Below, piece after piece: positions 12,601-24,531 of a stretch of 64,000 bases of DNA. The translations under genes and the position numbers were made by a program. The notes under the pieces were generated by a model, which saw only the letters and a list, made by a program, of their open reading frames with translations, was not told the DNA's origin and searched no databases. This DNA comes from Diphasiastrum complanatum. Taxonomy: Eukaryota; Streptophyta; Lycopodiopsida; Lycopodiales; Lycopodiaceae. Each line of letters opens with the position of its first letter. The first letter of the stretch is position 1. The stretch is from the NCBI GenBank assembly GCA_029204225.1, contig CM055095.1, positions 71,894,535 to 71,958,534 of the forward strand, in the 5' to 3' direction.

Positions 12601-15294
12601 GTAACCTGTACACAGCAATTAGACGCAATGCAAAAGTCACCCCATAGCAGGACAAGACGTACAGAGGTAGCAAAAGTTTCAATGACTTGAACATCTTAGA
12701 AAAACATAAGTCAGAGTAATTTTGGACATTATAAATTCATTCAGATTAGAATGAGTAAATAACACGTCTTACACCTAAAAATCATTTTAGAGCAGCTTAA
12801 CATCATGCTACCCTGTAATATGTTGAGAGGAGCTTATGATCTTTGAATACATGGACTTCTTGAAAAAGGTTAACCTTAATGTCAAGTTAAGACTGCTGTA
12901 AAGGATAGTATGTTTCATTGCCTACTTCTGTAAGATTATACTTCAGATTAACCAACTGCTAAATATCCTACGTGCTTGCTTGTCACACAATTAGTTCAGT
13001 GAAAACAGCTTGTCTATTAGAAAGAAGGCACAAAATCCATGGATGGTCCAGCTAGAAAGCCAAGATAGCTGGCAAACATTCTAGAAAAATGTAGCTAACA
13101 TTGAAATTTGAGTTTAACTAATGTCATAACGAGTGCTTACAATTTTATTGCATTTCCTTTAACAACCTAGCTAGAGGGCCCAGGCCCCAGATGTGCAGCA
13201 TAGTGAAAAGTTGTAATCAAAACAACACATATATCAATGTTATGTCTAGACTAGTACCCAGACGTAACAAAGGAGACATGGAATCTTCAACCCTATGGAG
13301 TCCAACCACAAAGTCTTTCATCAACTTGATGCATAGCATGGATCAAATGCTATAACATCCCTACTGCCATCAACGCCCTAGCGTCGGTCTGCGCAGCCAC
13401 ATTAGCTCTCAGACATTTGTATGGCGACCAACGTACTAAGTTTATATCACTTCTCCGGAGGTGAAGGGCAAATTCAATCATGATGAAGGCTAGCAACTAA
13501 AGATCAAAACCAACCAAATAAGGTCCCTACTTCCACATGGGAAAACTTACAGTTCATCACTTCAGCTTGCTCACAACCCAACGAGAGCGCATAGCCGGTC
13601 GGCAAACAGCACCGCTAAAGATAGAAATAATTAGTACAAGCCAGCTAATAACTTGGACGAAGATCTCAAATGAGAACTACATGTCCACTAAGGCAGAAAA
13701 ATATACAGGACAATGACATAGCAAAGGAGACATGCAATCTTCAAACCTATGGATTCCAACCAAAATCTTAGACCAGCAACATCATCATGCATGGCATGGA
13801 CCAAATGCCAAATGCTACAACATCTCCAGTCACATCATCAACACACCATAATAGGTGCAGCTCGCATGCACAGAAATATGTTCACATTGGCTTTTATAAA
13901 ATCTGCAACCAATGTACTAGAGGTGAAGTGCAGACTCGATCATGACAACGAAGGCTAGCAATAAAGAGCAAGGCCAATCGCATGAAGTCCCTACTTCTTC
14001 ATGGAAGAGAGAGGGGAAGATTACATTTCATCAGTTCAGCTTGCTCAAAACCTAACTAGAAAGCATAGTTGGTGGGCAAACATCATCACTAAAGATGAAA
14101 AATTGGCACAAACCAACTGGATATAACTTGGACGAAGATCTTGAATGAGAACTACATGTCCGCTAAGACAAAAAAAAACATGTCAATGTTGTAGTCATTA
14201 GAACACAACCTAGAAGGAAATGTAATTGGGTGTTAATCACATGAAAACCATGATAAAGGAACTGCTGAATCAAAAGCAAGAAACTAGCTAGAACTGAAAT
14301 TGAAAGTTGCATCGATTCTCCGATCAACCATATAAGCATAATGAGGCCCTACAAGCCTGTTGATATACCTTCACAAGGCAATGATGAGGCATCCTGACAG
14401 ATACAATCCAGTTCTGGGATGGGTATATCCACAGCCCTGATGTCAAGTGTGTGCCTACTAAGGCCCATAACTACTACCCTGACCAACCTGATTTGTCTTT
14501 AATACGCTCGAGACATTTAACGCGCCCACTAGTCTGGAACATATCACAAACAATTGCAACTGCTAAAAAAATGTTGGAATTTCATAACGTATTGGAGACA
14601 AAGGGCAGACTCAGCAATGATGAAGACCAAGGACTTAAACAGAAGATGCTATATAAACATCTAAGTAAGCGTTCTATTTTTCAAATATGAACTAGCGAGT
14701 AAACTGACGCAGTATATTTTCATAAGTATAGAAAATTTCCTTGATTTCTTAGCATATCAATTTCCCAAAGTTTACAACATCCACAAACGAAAGCAAATAC
14801 TAAAGTTGTTCTAAGTACTAGGTAATCACTTTACTCCAGATTCTGAGTAAATGGGAAAAGTACCTTTGTACTCCATACCCCATTTCAGCTTGACAATCAC
14901 TGGCTTCCCTGTCAAGTCATTTAGAAATGGCTTCGGATTGACTGGCACAGTCTGTTACAACAACAAATCTATCCCAATATGAAAACCATAAATACCTAAA
15001 GTTTAGAGCTCCTCAATCCCTTAGACACGACCTGTAATTTAAAGTTTGAAATATTCTGAAAACTTCATCTCATGATACTAGAGAAAAATCAAAACGTCTA
15101 ACATTGTGTGAGTAAGCCATGATCAGATGCTCCTCCATGCACACATAGTGTCACACACATACACACACATTCCTACTCTAATAACAGCAAAAGAGGTAAG
15201 TCCTACAAATACAGTCAGTAGAAACAAAAGGAAGCAATGGAAAAAGGCTTCGAAGAGCATAAAAAATAGGAGATGAAGCAGCACGCACCGCCAT
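8608..15294 (-). CDS. SmF: Small nuclear ribonucleoprotein Sm F (SmF)
   Basis: Sm core protein F. In the nucleus the Sm ring (B, D1, D2, D3, E, F, G) assembles on the Sm site of U1, U2, U4 and U5 snRNAs for pre-mRNA splicing. Five coding exons with GT..AG borders and continuous reading frame give 84 residues, close to the usual SmF length. The N-terminal [13 protein letters not shown] leads into Sm motif 1 ([20 protein letters not shown]), followed by [18 protein letters not shown] and Sm motif 2 ([18 protein letters not shown]). The start codon is at 15294-15292, two codons before the first donor. Introns are 337 bp, 2.26 kb, 201 bp and 3.6 kb; the last carries two hAT-like elements. No stop or frameshift interrupts the exons, so I infer a functional gene. 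Confidence 0.95.
9612..9650. repeat. (AT)n microsatellite inside hAT-like element 1
   Basis: About 19 AT units just inside the left subterminal GATTCG block. Confidence 0.95.
9990..10090. repeat. GC-rich tandem units with perfect hairpins
   Basis: Two full and one partial unit of the type TTCGGGGGGC-ARTA-GCCCCCC. GGGGGGC (10003-10009) pairs with GCCCCCC (10014-10020), and 10037-10043 pairs with 10048-10054. Base composition is unlike the AT-rich surroundings. Confidence 0.85.
11628..12219. mobile_element. hAT-like non-autonomous element 2 (592 bp)
   Basis: Left end CATAGTTGCCCGTTCC, right end (complement) CTTAGAAACCATTCC, bracketed by the exact 8-bp duplication CTCCAAAC (11620-11627 and 12220-12227). 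Subterminal words are GAACG/CGTTC rather than GATTCG. No transposase motif is visible. It sits in SmF intron 4, 82 bp downstream of the exon 4 donor. Confidence 0.8.
12302..12366 (-). CDS. SmF: SmF coding exon 4
   Basis: Acceptor TTTTGCAG, then 65 nt encoding [20 protein letters not shown] and the first two bases of an Arg codon, ending at donor GTAGAC. Confidence 0.93.
12568..12605 (-). CDS. SmF: SmF coding exon 3
   Basis: Acceptor TGTACAG, then 38 nt encoding [13 protein letters not shown], ending at donor GTATTT. The short exon completes Sm motif 1. Confidence 0.93.
14864..14951 (-). CDS. SmF: SmF coding exon 2
   Basis: Acceptor AACAG, then 88 nt encoding [12 protein letters not shown] and on to KWGMEYK, ending in phase 1 at donor GTACTT. 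Confidence 0.93.
15289..15294 (-). CDS. SmF: SmF coding exon 1 (six coding bases)
   Basis: ATGGCG (Met-Ala) followed at once by donor GTGCGT. The rest of this exon is 5' UTR to the right, perhaps starting around 15400. It joins in phase 0 to exon 2. Confidence 0.85.
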
Positions 15295-15385
15295 AGTTTT
15301 GTAGCTGCCAAGAGAGAAAAACTGAGACGCCTTTCTTTGCTGCTACTTCCGTCTCCGATCCTTTGAGCTCTTGAGAAGGAAGGGA

Positions 15386-15410
15386 GGTGGGCTTGGGCTT
15401 ATTAACCAAT
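15386..15410 (-). promoter_or_regulatory. Candidate SmF promoter motifs: paired TGGGCTT and CCAAT
   Basis: About 95-115 bp upstream of the SmF start codon there are two overlapping TGGGCTT words (15388-15400) and a CCAAT (15405-15409). TGGGCY 'site II' words are common near plant housekeeping genes; a role here is inference. Confidence 0.3.
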
Positions 15411-15479
15411 GCTGCTGATAGCAATAAGGAAAGGATGCATAGTTACCCTAAAATCAGTTTTCAAATGTTTTCAAATTTA

Positions 15480-15805
15480 CTTTTTTTTTACACGCACCTT
15501 CTAATTTGTGGGGCAAATTTTTTTTACACGCACTTTCCGGACTTCGGAAGGTGCACATAAAAAAATTTACCTTAAAAAAAACAAAAAAAAAAAAATGTGA
15601 AAACAGATTTCACACAAGGGAAGGGCCGGCTCCTCGTCGGCCCTTCCGCCCGCGGAAGACTGTGCGCCCAAGGGCCTCCGCCCTCGAACGCACAGCCTTT
15701 CGGAGCTTGACCTTCCCCCCCCCATTAATCATGGGTCACCAAAAATGTTTATAGCCGCCAAGATTGATAATGGGCACACATTTGAAATCTGTTTTTTTTT
15801 TTGCA
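15480..15805. repeat. Foldback, GC-rich low-complexity segment
   Basis: Inverted ends AAACAGATTTCA (15601-15612) and TGAAATCTGTTT (15783-15794) enclose a GC-rich core with a further perfect stem, GAAGGGCCG (15620-15628) with CGGCCCTTC (15638-15646). Long A and T runs flank it. It could be a foldback or MITE-like insertion; no target duplication is clear. Confidence 0.5.
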
Positions 15806-15899
15806 AGTCATTGAAAGACGAGTATATTTTCAAAACTGTAGAGTACATTGGGGGGGATATACAAACCGATGTGTCAGCTACCCAAAGGCCTCAAATTGA

Positions 15900-16330
15900 A
15901 AGAGACTAAACGGGGACCCTATGCACACCACGAGGACGTCAGCTCCACAAAGGGCTCAAACTTAAAGAGACTACCACGAGGACGTCCTGCATAAAGTAAG
16001 GAGCATCTACAAAAATGTAAAGCAAAGTGTAAACATGTAGTAGTTCATAGATGGATCGTTGGGACGTTAAAAAGATACTAACTACGTGTTGTCTAAATCT
16101 TCCAGAGCATCGACAACATGCACACATGCCAAAAAGCCAAGAGTGAAGGACTCGAGGATAGAGAAAGCAACAAGTTGGGGAGTCTCCCAACGACTGAACA
16201 ATTGCAAAAAGTGTAAAAAAAGGTCTCTATGGCAATAGAGGAGCAAGTGTTCCATGGATTTCTCCTCCAACTAGGAAACAAGACTAAGGCGGTTAGCGAG
16301 GAAAGGCCACTTGGCAAGCAAAGGCAAGGA
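15900..16330 (-). pseudogene. Possible LINE remnant (zinc finger after reverse transcriptase)
   Basis: On the minus strand at 16082-16270 the frame reads EEKSMEHLLLYCHRDLFLHF, resembling the 'E-HLLLHC' zinc-binding region that ends many plant LINE reverse transcriptases. Other frames nearby are broken by stops, and I could not find the RT core. The resemblance is short. Confidence 0.3.
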
Positions 16331-16499
16331 GTGAGCTAAAGTACAATAGGCTAGGTATCTAAGTTTGGCAATGAGCACAACACGGGCACTAGAAAATATC
16401 TTACGCCAAGTAGCATTAGGGTATGCCAAGAACTAGCATGAGTTGAAGTAGGCAGGGAGGAGGGACATGAAGTGTTGGAAATGCATCACACAATAGGCA

Positions 16500-18115
16500 A
16501 AGAAAGAAGAGTTCAAAGAGGGCTCCTACCCAGAATGGACTGTAGGGGGATTCCTAGAGAGACAAAGGCCATGGGAGAAGAGGGAGGCAAGGTCAAGGAG
16601 AGAGCGCGCATTACTGGACAGAGAGGAGGCAGCCAAGACCTGACAGGGAGGCACATGAACAAGCTGATCCAGGGTAGTGAGGCCGTTGCGGGCTAGGGCC
16701 AAAGGCTCAAACGAGGGTGCTGGGAGAAAAGAGAAGACGAATTAATGGGAAAGAGGGCCAAAGTCCATATAGGTTCATCCAATGGGAGGAGGGATAAAAG
16801 AGAGTGGTGAAGTAGAGATTTTGGCAATTTTGAGACCAATGTGAAATTTCAACTTAGAGATAGATTTTTTTATGTCAATAAAGGCCTAAATAGTGTTTGT
16901 ACTATTTTTGGCAAGTGTATTTGTAGATGAGGTCAGATTTGGACCCATTCTAATTGGCTAATATAGATACATTGGATTTAGTCACTAAAAACTAGGATTT
17001 TGGTGAAGTACCTAGAAGTTGCTATTTTAGGGCTAGGTTAGGGCAAGCTGCCAAATAGCACTATGGCTGCTCTAAATAGTTGTACTTGCATGGAGAAACT
17101 ATCTTGAAGTTCTCTTTCTATGTGGAGAACTTTCCTCTTTTGATTCTATGTTCATCTCTTGCATATTTCTCATGATATCTTGGGTTCTAGTGTTTAGGAT
17201 GTAATTTTTTTTGTTGTCCTTGAATCCACACATGTGAAATGTTGTATGCTGCTGCTGTTTTACGGACAGAGACAGTACCATATCAGATCTTAGTCTTTAT
17301 GATCAGATCTACATGTATTTTACAATTATAGCATGTGTAGATTGATGAATTATAGCTTGTGAATAATTCTATATGTGCATCCAAATTTAGCCAAGATCTT
17401 GTTGATCCATTAAGTGTGTTTTGGATCTAAATTTCTCACAGTATATACAACCTAGCAATGCCATTTACGGAGAAAAGCTCCTTAGATGTCACTACACAGT
17501 GGTTGGGATTTGAGCCTGCACCTTTCTGGTAAAAAATTGTGAGGGATGACATGTCAGGATTCATTAACAACACAAAATTCAAATTCTGAATTGTTGCATG
17601 CTAATTTCTTGTTTGCATTTTATATAGCAATAAGTGAAAGTTAATTTTTTTGAGTTCACACAAGTTAAAATTTTGAATTTTTGCGTACTGATTTTTTCGT
17701 ACATGTATTCAAAATCAGTTCTGAATTTAATGGGGCTAAGAAATTTCAATTCTAAGTCTTTGCATGTTTAAATTTTTTGCATGCGTATTGAAAACAATAA
17801 TATATAGCCATCAGTCTTTTAGCTTCAACACCATGAACTACTAAGAACCACTTCTTTGATTTTTCGTGGATTGATAACTAGTCAGATATAAAAAATAAGA
17901 GGACTCCCAAATACTCTTAATCGATGGTTCAAAAAAAAATTATAGTTAAATATTCGAACTTGTTGGGTATTGAACAAGAACATTGTCGCATACCTTAAAG
18001 GCCTTGCCACTGTTGTGATTTTTAAGATTTGTAAATATTTCACATGAGAAGTGACCACTTAGTAAAAATGAATGAACAATGTATAGTCATTTTCTAGCTT
18101 TACAATATTGTGTAG
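16500..18115 (-). repeat. Dispersed repeat, minus-orientation copy of an inverted pair
   Basis: Complement of the repeat at 5600-7132: block B at ~16500-16832 and block A at ~17510-17975, in the same relative order on the minus strand. The 680 bp between the blocks differs from the other copy and looks like a separate insertion or replacement. Confidence 0.8.
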
Positions 18116-18299
18116 TAATTGAAATGTTTTATTCTTACTAATTTAAATTTTCATGATTTTAGAATTCATTGTCAAGAAAAATCAGATCATTAAGATCCAA
18201 TCAATCTCTAAGATCTTGGATTACTTAAGATAGCACATCTAGCACCATTGACAATGTAGAAATCTAGCTCTAACAATGCATAGAAGCCATAAACTCTAA

Positions 18300-18789
18300 T
18301 AGATCTTGACAAAATCATATATGAATGATAAAGCATTGTTGATATCCGTACAAAACCAGTAAGCTACTATATTTCACACGTGTGAATCCAACAAACGTCA
18401 AAAAATTGCATTCTGCACACAAAAATTCAAGATATCTATAGAACCTCAAATAGATCTCATGTATAAGCAATAATGAGAGTAGAGAGAGAGAGAATGTATC
18501 TCTTCCCACGTGTATACATCTATTTATAACAGGTCCATGCCTTATTTTGAATTTGGTTTCCCTCCATAGAAACCTCTAGATCTCAAACCCTACTCAAAAT
18601 GTAGACTAGATTCAATGAACAAACAATTCAAATCCGAATTTCCCACACTTTCTAAAAGTGGTAATTCAAATGACCTTAGGCTAACAATAGCTTCATAAAG
18701 TTTATTTCAAAGTATGACATGCATATTGGTTTAAATTGCCAATTAACCAAAAAATCAAACTAGATCAAACTAGTTGACAATTTCTCACA
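18300..18789 (-). mobile_element. Putative 3' LTR of the minus-strand copia element
   Basis: Reading leftwards, a purine tract GAAGAGGGAG (18799-18790) is followed by TGTGAGAAATTGTC, the expected polypurine tract to LTR junction. A TATA-like TTATAAATAG lies near 18530. The far LTR boundary was not located because no 5' LTR remains for comparison. Confidence 0.55.
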
Positions 18790-21700
18790 CTCCCTCTTCA
18801 ACTAGTTTTAGCATAGACTTTGAAAATACACCAAGTGATGTTCTATGATTTTTAAACAAGTATGTTCCAAGTGCGTTGGTGAAGATATCATCCACACATT
18901 CGTTTGAAGAAACATGTTGAAGCTCCACCTCCTTTGTCGTGCCTTGTTCCCTCACAAAATGATATGCCACCTCAATATGCTTGCTCCTTGCATGAAAGAT
19001 AGGATTGCTTGCCAATTTCTGGGCTGAAATGTTGTCACAAAAGATGATTGGACTCTATGAAAAATCCAGCAATTGAAGATCACTTACCATCCTCTTGATC
19101 CATAACATCTCCTTTGCACAAGATGTAAGTGCTTTGTACTCGGCCTCACCAATGGACAATGAGTTTGTAGCTTGTTTCTTTGACATCCAAAAGATAGCAC
19201 CATCACCTATGAAAATAGCTTGTGCAATAATGGACTTCCTATCCATTTAATCTCTAGCAAAGTCCGAATTTGAAAATCCAAACAAGTTATGTGATGATCC
19301 CTCATACAATATGCCAAAATCTCGAGTTCCCACAAAACTCTCTTCCCTAGCTTCCAATGCTCCACACTATGATCTTGCATAGATTGGCTTAATCTACCAA
19401 CATGATAGCTTAGATCTAGTCTTGTGATGGTTAGATAAATGAGTGAACCAACTAGCTTCCTATCGAGAGTAATGTCCTCTAAGGATCTTCCATTACCTCT
19501 TATAGTGAGCTTTACATTTGACTCCATAGGTGTATCACAAGGCTTAGCATCTACCACATGAAATTCCTTTAGAATAGAGTTAGAATACTTATCTTGACAA
19601 ATGAAAGTAGATTAGGAAGATCTAAACACTTCTATTCCCAAGATATAATTCAAATGCCCAATATCATGCACCTCAAACTCCTTTTTGAGTGCAATCTTGA
19701 TTTTATCAATGTCTTGATTGTTGCCTCCACTCAATATGATGTCATCCACATAGATTAGCAAAATGGTAACATGATTTCCAGCAAATCTAGAATATAGTGA
19801 ATGATCATACTCACTCATAACAAAGTTTTGAGAGAGTAGAAATGTGTTAAGCTTAGCATACCAACTCTTTGGAGCTTGCTTAAGACCATACAAACTCTCT
19901 TGCAACTAACAAACATGATTTGGCTTTCCATGTGAGATGTAGCCCTCAGGTTTCTCCATTTATACTTCCTCCTCAAGATCACCATTAAATGCATTAGTGA
20001 TATCCAATTGCCATAGATCCCAACCAAATAGAGTAGCAAGAGAGATGATGGCCCGAATGCTTACCATCTTTGCCACAGGTGCAAAGGTCTCATTATTGTC
20101 AATACCATGTTCTTGTGCATATCCCTTGGCCACCAACCTTGCTTTGTGTTTGTTCATTGATCCATCTTGGTTTGTCTTCACCTTGAAGATCCACTTGTAT
20201 CCAATTGCTTTCTTATTTTTTGGAAGTTCCACCAATCTCCATGTATTGATACTCAAGATCCATTGCTTGGATCCACTCCTCTTTTTTGCCTTGCCTCGTC
20301 TACACATGTAGGTTCATCAAAAGAGGTTAGGAAGGCATAGTTTTTTCCACCCACAACTTGCTTACCTTTCTCATCATAAGTGAGCCTTAAAGGTGGTTGC
20401 CTTTGCCTTGATGTCCTCCTTGGCTTTTGACTTGATGAAGGCTCTTCATCAACATCATCCAAAGTACCATCATCCATGTCATCAACATCAAAATTGTTAG
20501 ATCCAACCACAACATCACCACTTGAAGAAACCTTTGGAATATTTTTCTCATCAAAATTGACATCTCTTCCAATGATCACTTTAGTAGTAGAAGAAATGTA
20601 AAACTTATAAGCTTTGCTTACCTCGCTATATCCAACAAAAATGTCTTTCTTTGACGATGGATCCTCCTTTGTCCTATCCAACATAGCACTCAGCCATCTA
20701 ATGCATAGAAAATTAGCACACAATAAGGCTTAATCCCAAAATGGTTGTGGAAGATTAGCTTCTAACCTCACGGCTTTTGCTCCTTCACACAAGGTTATAT
20801 TATTCCTCTCGGCCACTCCATTTTGTTGTGGTGTCCTTGGACTTGTGTACTCCCTCTTGATTTCATGCTCATCACAAAAAGCTTTAAACTTGGTAGAAAT
20901 ATATTCGCCACCATTGTCACTCCTCAAGACCATCATCCTCTTGATTGAGATTAGATCCTCTTTATTCCTTACTTGCAAAGGAATGTTGACAAATCATATG
21001 GATCTAAAGATCCCCAAAGTATCAACTATTGCAATCTTCATATCAAGCACCTTTGATAAGAAATACCTCCAATTGAAGTCTTCAAATAAGAAGTCACATA
21101 AAATGGCACCATCTTTGCTTTTACATGACAAATGAGATCAATGAACAAGATAAGAGATTGATGAGAAGTAGACCTCCTTGGCAATAACTCTCCATGTGCT
21201 TTTGCTAAAGCATCGTCTTCATGAGCCATATGTTGAGGTAGATCACTTGCCTTCTCCTCCTTGAGATGATCCAAGCTCCTCTTGGCCACACTTCCAAAAG
21301 GATTAGCATCAATCTTGAAAGGACTACCACATCTAGTCCCACTTGCTACCACATCACCATCCTTCTTCTTTAAACAATTAGAAGCAAAATGCCCCTTCTT
21401 ACCACAAAAGAAGAACTTCTTGTTGGATTTGCAACTTGTTGACGTTCGTGATTATTCTTTATCACTCTCCTCCTTTGACTTGTCCTTCTTGAAATGTTGA
21501 TGTTGCTCTTTGCCCCTTCATCTTGGCTTCACCTCTCCATGATCCTTCAATGTGTTCTTTTCATAGATGGATTTCAATGTGTCCCAAGCCTCCTTGGATG
21601 AGGTGCATGAGCCAACCTCCCACAACACTTCATTGGAAATATTTATTTTGATGATATGTAGGGCCATCCTTGCCCTCTTTTTGTACTTTTGGACCCCTTA

Positions 21701-21890
21701 GAGCACTTGAGGCTCCTCCTCAAGTCCTGGCACAATCTCCATCACATCTTGAAACACCAAAATGGACTCCATCCTCACCTTCCAAATATCATAATTGGAG
21801 GTGTTCATTCTCTCACCATGCTCCAACAAAATGGAACCTAAAGAAGTCATCTTTCTTGAGAAATTGTCTTGTAATAGATCAAGAAGTGTT

Positions 21891-21986
<96 letters not shown>

Positions 21987-22004
21987 AATAGTGGATCCTT
22001 ATGA
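18785..22004 (-). pseudogene. Ty1/copia gag-pol, decayed
   Basis: Reading leftwards in broken frames: gag with NYDIWKVRMESILVF (~21780) and a zinc knuckle CGKKGHFASNC (~21400-21366) that has lost its first Cys; integrase with RSDNGGEY and TPQQNGVAERNN (20978-20730); the integrase-RT linker (20723-20253); reverse transcriptase with YKWIFKVK, KARLVAKGYAQEHGID, QLDITNAFNGDLEEEV and the catalytic YVDD at 19752-19741; RNase H with GEAEYKALTSCAKEMLWIK (19246-19055); and the C-terminal ARSKHIEVAYHFVRE part to 18785. Stops and frameshifts separate nearly every domain. The 5' LTR and primer site are missing. A (GA)n tract replaces the sequence just before gag. Confidence 0.92.
21892..21985. repeat. 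(CT)n microsatellite, ~47 units
   Basis: Uninterrupted CT repeat at the 5' boundary of the minus-strand copia gag, reading GA on that strand. Confidence 0.97.
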
Positions 22005-22139
22005 GAAAAGACTGATGAGCAAAAGCCAGAAAAGTCATTAGAGTGGAAAAAGAGGAAGGAAAATATTTTCAGAAGATAATTTTTGATGGAAAATGACTTA
22101 TAAAATCATTGTTTCGGTCATATGTTGCCCATACAGTAT

Positions 22140-22420
22140 TGGAAACCTTCGCTAAACTTTCAGATTATACATCCACTTCAGATATATCTATATTGAGTTG
22201 GACGAAGGTTCTTTTCTAGAAAAAGTACCTGTTTATGAGTTAGACAAATGATCAGCAATATGTCATTTTGGGAACCTTCGTCGAGCACCTTACTCTCCTC
22301 AGAAACCTTTGCCGACATGCTAGATGGACTTAAAATGTCAAAATTAGGTTGGCTATAGGTTCAAATCCTGGAAGCCTCAAAAACCTTCACCGAGATTTTT
22401 ATAGCCTATTTTCACAATAC
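22140..22420. repeat. AACCTTCGYCGA motif array, copy A
   Basis: AACCTTCGCTAAA (~22147), GACGAAGGTTC (~22203), AACCTTCGTCGAG (~22272), AACCTTTGCCGAC (~22304) and AACCTTCACCGAG (~22384) occur in both orientations 30-70 bp apart. The same word, at the same kind of spacing, forms the longer array at 59700-60860. Confidence 0.7.
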
Positions 22421-22642
22421 TGAACAAGCCTGCAATTATTTGTTCAGAAGTGATCAGCCAAACTAGTACTCTGTGTGATGGACCCTCCAAATTCACCTAT
22501 AAGTTGGCTGAATTCGATTCATTCCTCACTTGTGCTAGCGAAGCTCTTGTCAATTTTTTCAACGACCAAGGCCTTCAAAACTTTCTCTATTGTTTCTGAT
22601 ATACACTTGCGCCTATTACTTTCGGTTTCTGTTATTTTCCAT

Positions 22643-23905
22643 CATGTCTTCCACAGATACGTCTCAATCACCATGTTACACTATCCAGCGTGATGTCCCA
22701 TCTACAACGGATATCATAATTCTTCCTAGCACAAGCATGATCACTCGGTGGATGACCCTTGCGGAGCCTCTGCTTACTACAATGGGTATTCAAAAAAGAG
22801 CCTTCTCGGGGAGAATCAACATGAATTTTATCACTCTTGCCTTTAGTACTTGGAAGGAAGAGAAATCCAAATTTTACATTACTTTCCAGGGAGCCACACA
22901 CAAGGTGCGCGTGACTGAGGCCGCCCTTGCTGCCATAGGGATAGCATCTGGTACCCAAGCCTCACCAAACCATAAGCAAGCCAAACAGGCTATTAAGCCT
23001 TATATTGACATTACCAATGATCTGCACTGGGCTAATGACGACTATCTTCTAGGGGCCATTACTGATCTTGCTATTCAGGTTGCTGCTTAGCTCCTCAGCA
23101 GTTTCCTGATGGTTGTCAACCTCAGGAAAGACTGTATTACTTCCCAGATTTTGCATAGGATAGTTGAGTCTCATGCCAAGATAGCCAAGGCTCCTCTGGA
23201 ACCATATAACTGGTTCAAGACCGTCTTTGGAGAGCTTAAACGAGCCATCAAGAGCAATACCAAGCAACAATTTGCTGCTGGCCCTATGTTGTCACTCCTA
23301 ACAGCTTCTCACCTTGAAAATAAAATTCATGGTTTTCATATGGAGTCTGTGCTTTCTATCTATGAAGAAGCACCAACCGAGTCATATCAACAGGCATCCA
23401 GTTCATATAGTCGATGTCGTACACGCAGCGAGATCGTCATTCTTGACTTGCTTTCCACGTCACGACGTCATACTAGGCAAACATCTTCAGCTGCGCTTCC
23501 ACCCCCTGCTGCTATTCGCATTGAACTACCTATTCCCCCACCTCTGATGCTTCCCTCGCCTCTGCTTCCTCTCAAGGATAGTCTGTGACCATTGGGGCTA
23601 CCATTCCCATCACAGCTGCCCAGGCCGCCTCACCTCCACATACAGGAGCTGTTTTCCTAAACACTCAGTATTTCATGGACATGTTCGATGATTATGACCC
23701 CCTTGGAGTCTCAAAAGTTTTTGTAATGCCCCAGAGCCCTATGCCCTTTGAACTCCAATCCCCTAGAAGAGGATTCGAACAGTTCCATGATACTACTACT
23801 GGTTTTGAAGACTCTTTTCAGATTAACCAGCAACATCAAGTTGAAGTCGCACCTGCCACAATTCAGGTCGGGCAAGCTGTCAAATCACCAAAGCAGTTCT
23901 ATTAA
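22643..23905 (+). pseudogene. Unrecognised ORF of an LTR-element remnant
   Basis: A long frame begins MSSTDTSQSPCYTIQRD at 22643 and runs to 23588 with one internal TAG at 23088-23090. A second frame (23585-23905) continues as if after a frameshift. The protein has a folded-looking N-terminal half (FSTWKEEKSKFYITFQG, RVTEAALAAIGIAS; later HRIVESHAKIAK and NWFKTVFGELKRAI) and a Ser/Pro-rich tail. It lies between the CCTTCG array and an LTR-like sequence, the place expected for an element protein. It somewhat recalls 'putative plant transposon protein' ORFs, from memory only. I do not assign a function. Confidence 0.5.
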
Positions 23906-23911
23906 TTAGAA

Positions 23912-24531
23912 AGTTAATAAAAGGACTTTAGGCCTTTTTGCGGGACTTTTAATGTTGCAGGGCCTAAATGTCAAGTTAGTGAATAAAGTTGGGTTTCCTT
24001 CCAATTTGGATGGTTCCCACTCTTTTTTAAATTTGAATAGTTAGGGAGGCATAAATGGACCAATAGGATTCAGAGGCCAAGGTCCTCCTCTCTACTATAA
24101 AAAGGGACCAACTTGAGTTTGTTACACATGTACATATCTTCATTTCAATAAAGCAGATTGGTTTTCTTGTGAAATGGATTTATGAATGTCCTTGCTCTCT
24201 ATCACTTTTCCTCCATCTCTCATGCATTTATTGTGTTTTGCTAATTGTTGGATCTGATTGTTATTAAGATTGCATGTTTTTATACTTTTTATGAGAGAGA
24301 AAGGGAGAGAGAGAAAGTGTAAGCTATCTTCATAGTGTTAATAGATGTAGTGTTAGTGCTTAGGGTTAGTGGATGGTAGAGTAAGATGTGAATCTTCCAT
24401 TCATGCTGAAATCTGAACTATGCTATCGCTCTCATGGGAACGAATCTACGCGTGACAACTAACTTCATCTCCTTGATGCTAGATTGATTAGATCTTGGGT
24501 TGAGGATAGGCAAGGAAAGAAACCCACTACA
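23912..24531 (+). mobile_element. LTR-like sequence, copy A
   Basis: Colinear with 58727-59370: both contain AATAAA-GGACTTT-AGGC at the start, a GCC-AATAG block, CTACTATAAAAAGG or CCACTATAAATAG as a TATA box (24094 and 58893 areas), a GA-rich tract, CTCATGGGAACGAA, and an end in GGACAAGGAAA-CC-CTACA. An AATAAAG lies near 24149. It ends at 24531; the left edge is approximate. Probably the 3' LTR of the remnant to its left. Confidence 0.6.

Noticed and set aside
21698-22041. Frames of Arg-Glu or Leu-Ser repeats on both strands
   Set aside because: Translations of the CT microsatellite; only the downstream minus-strand copia gag is meaningful.
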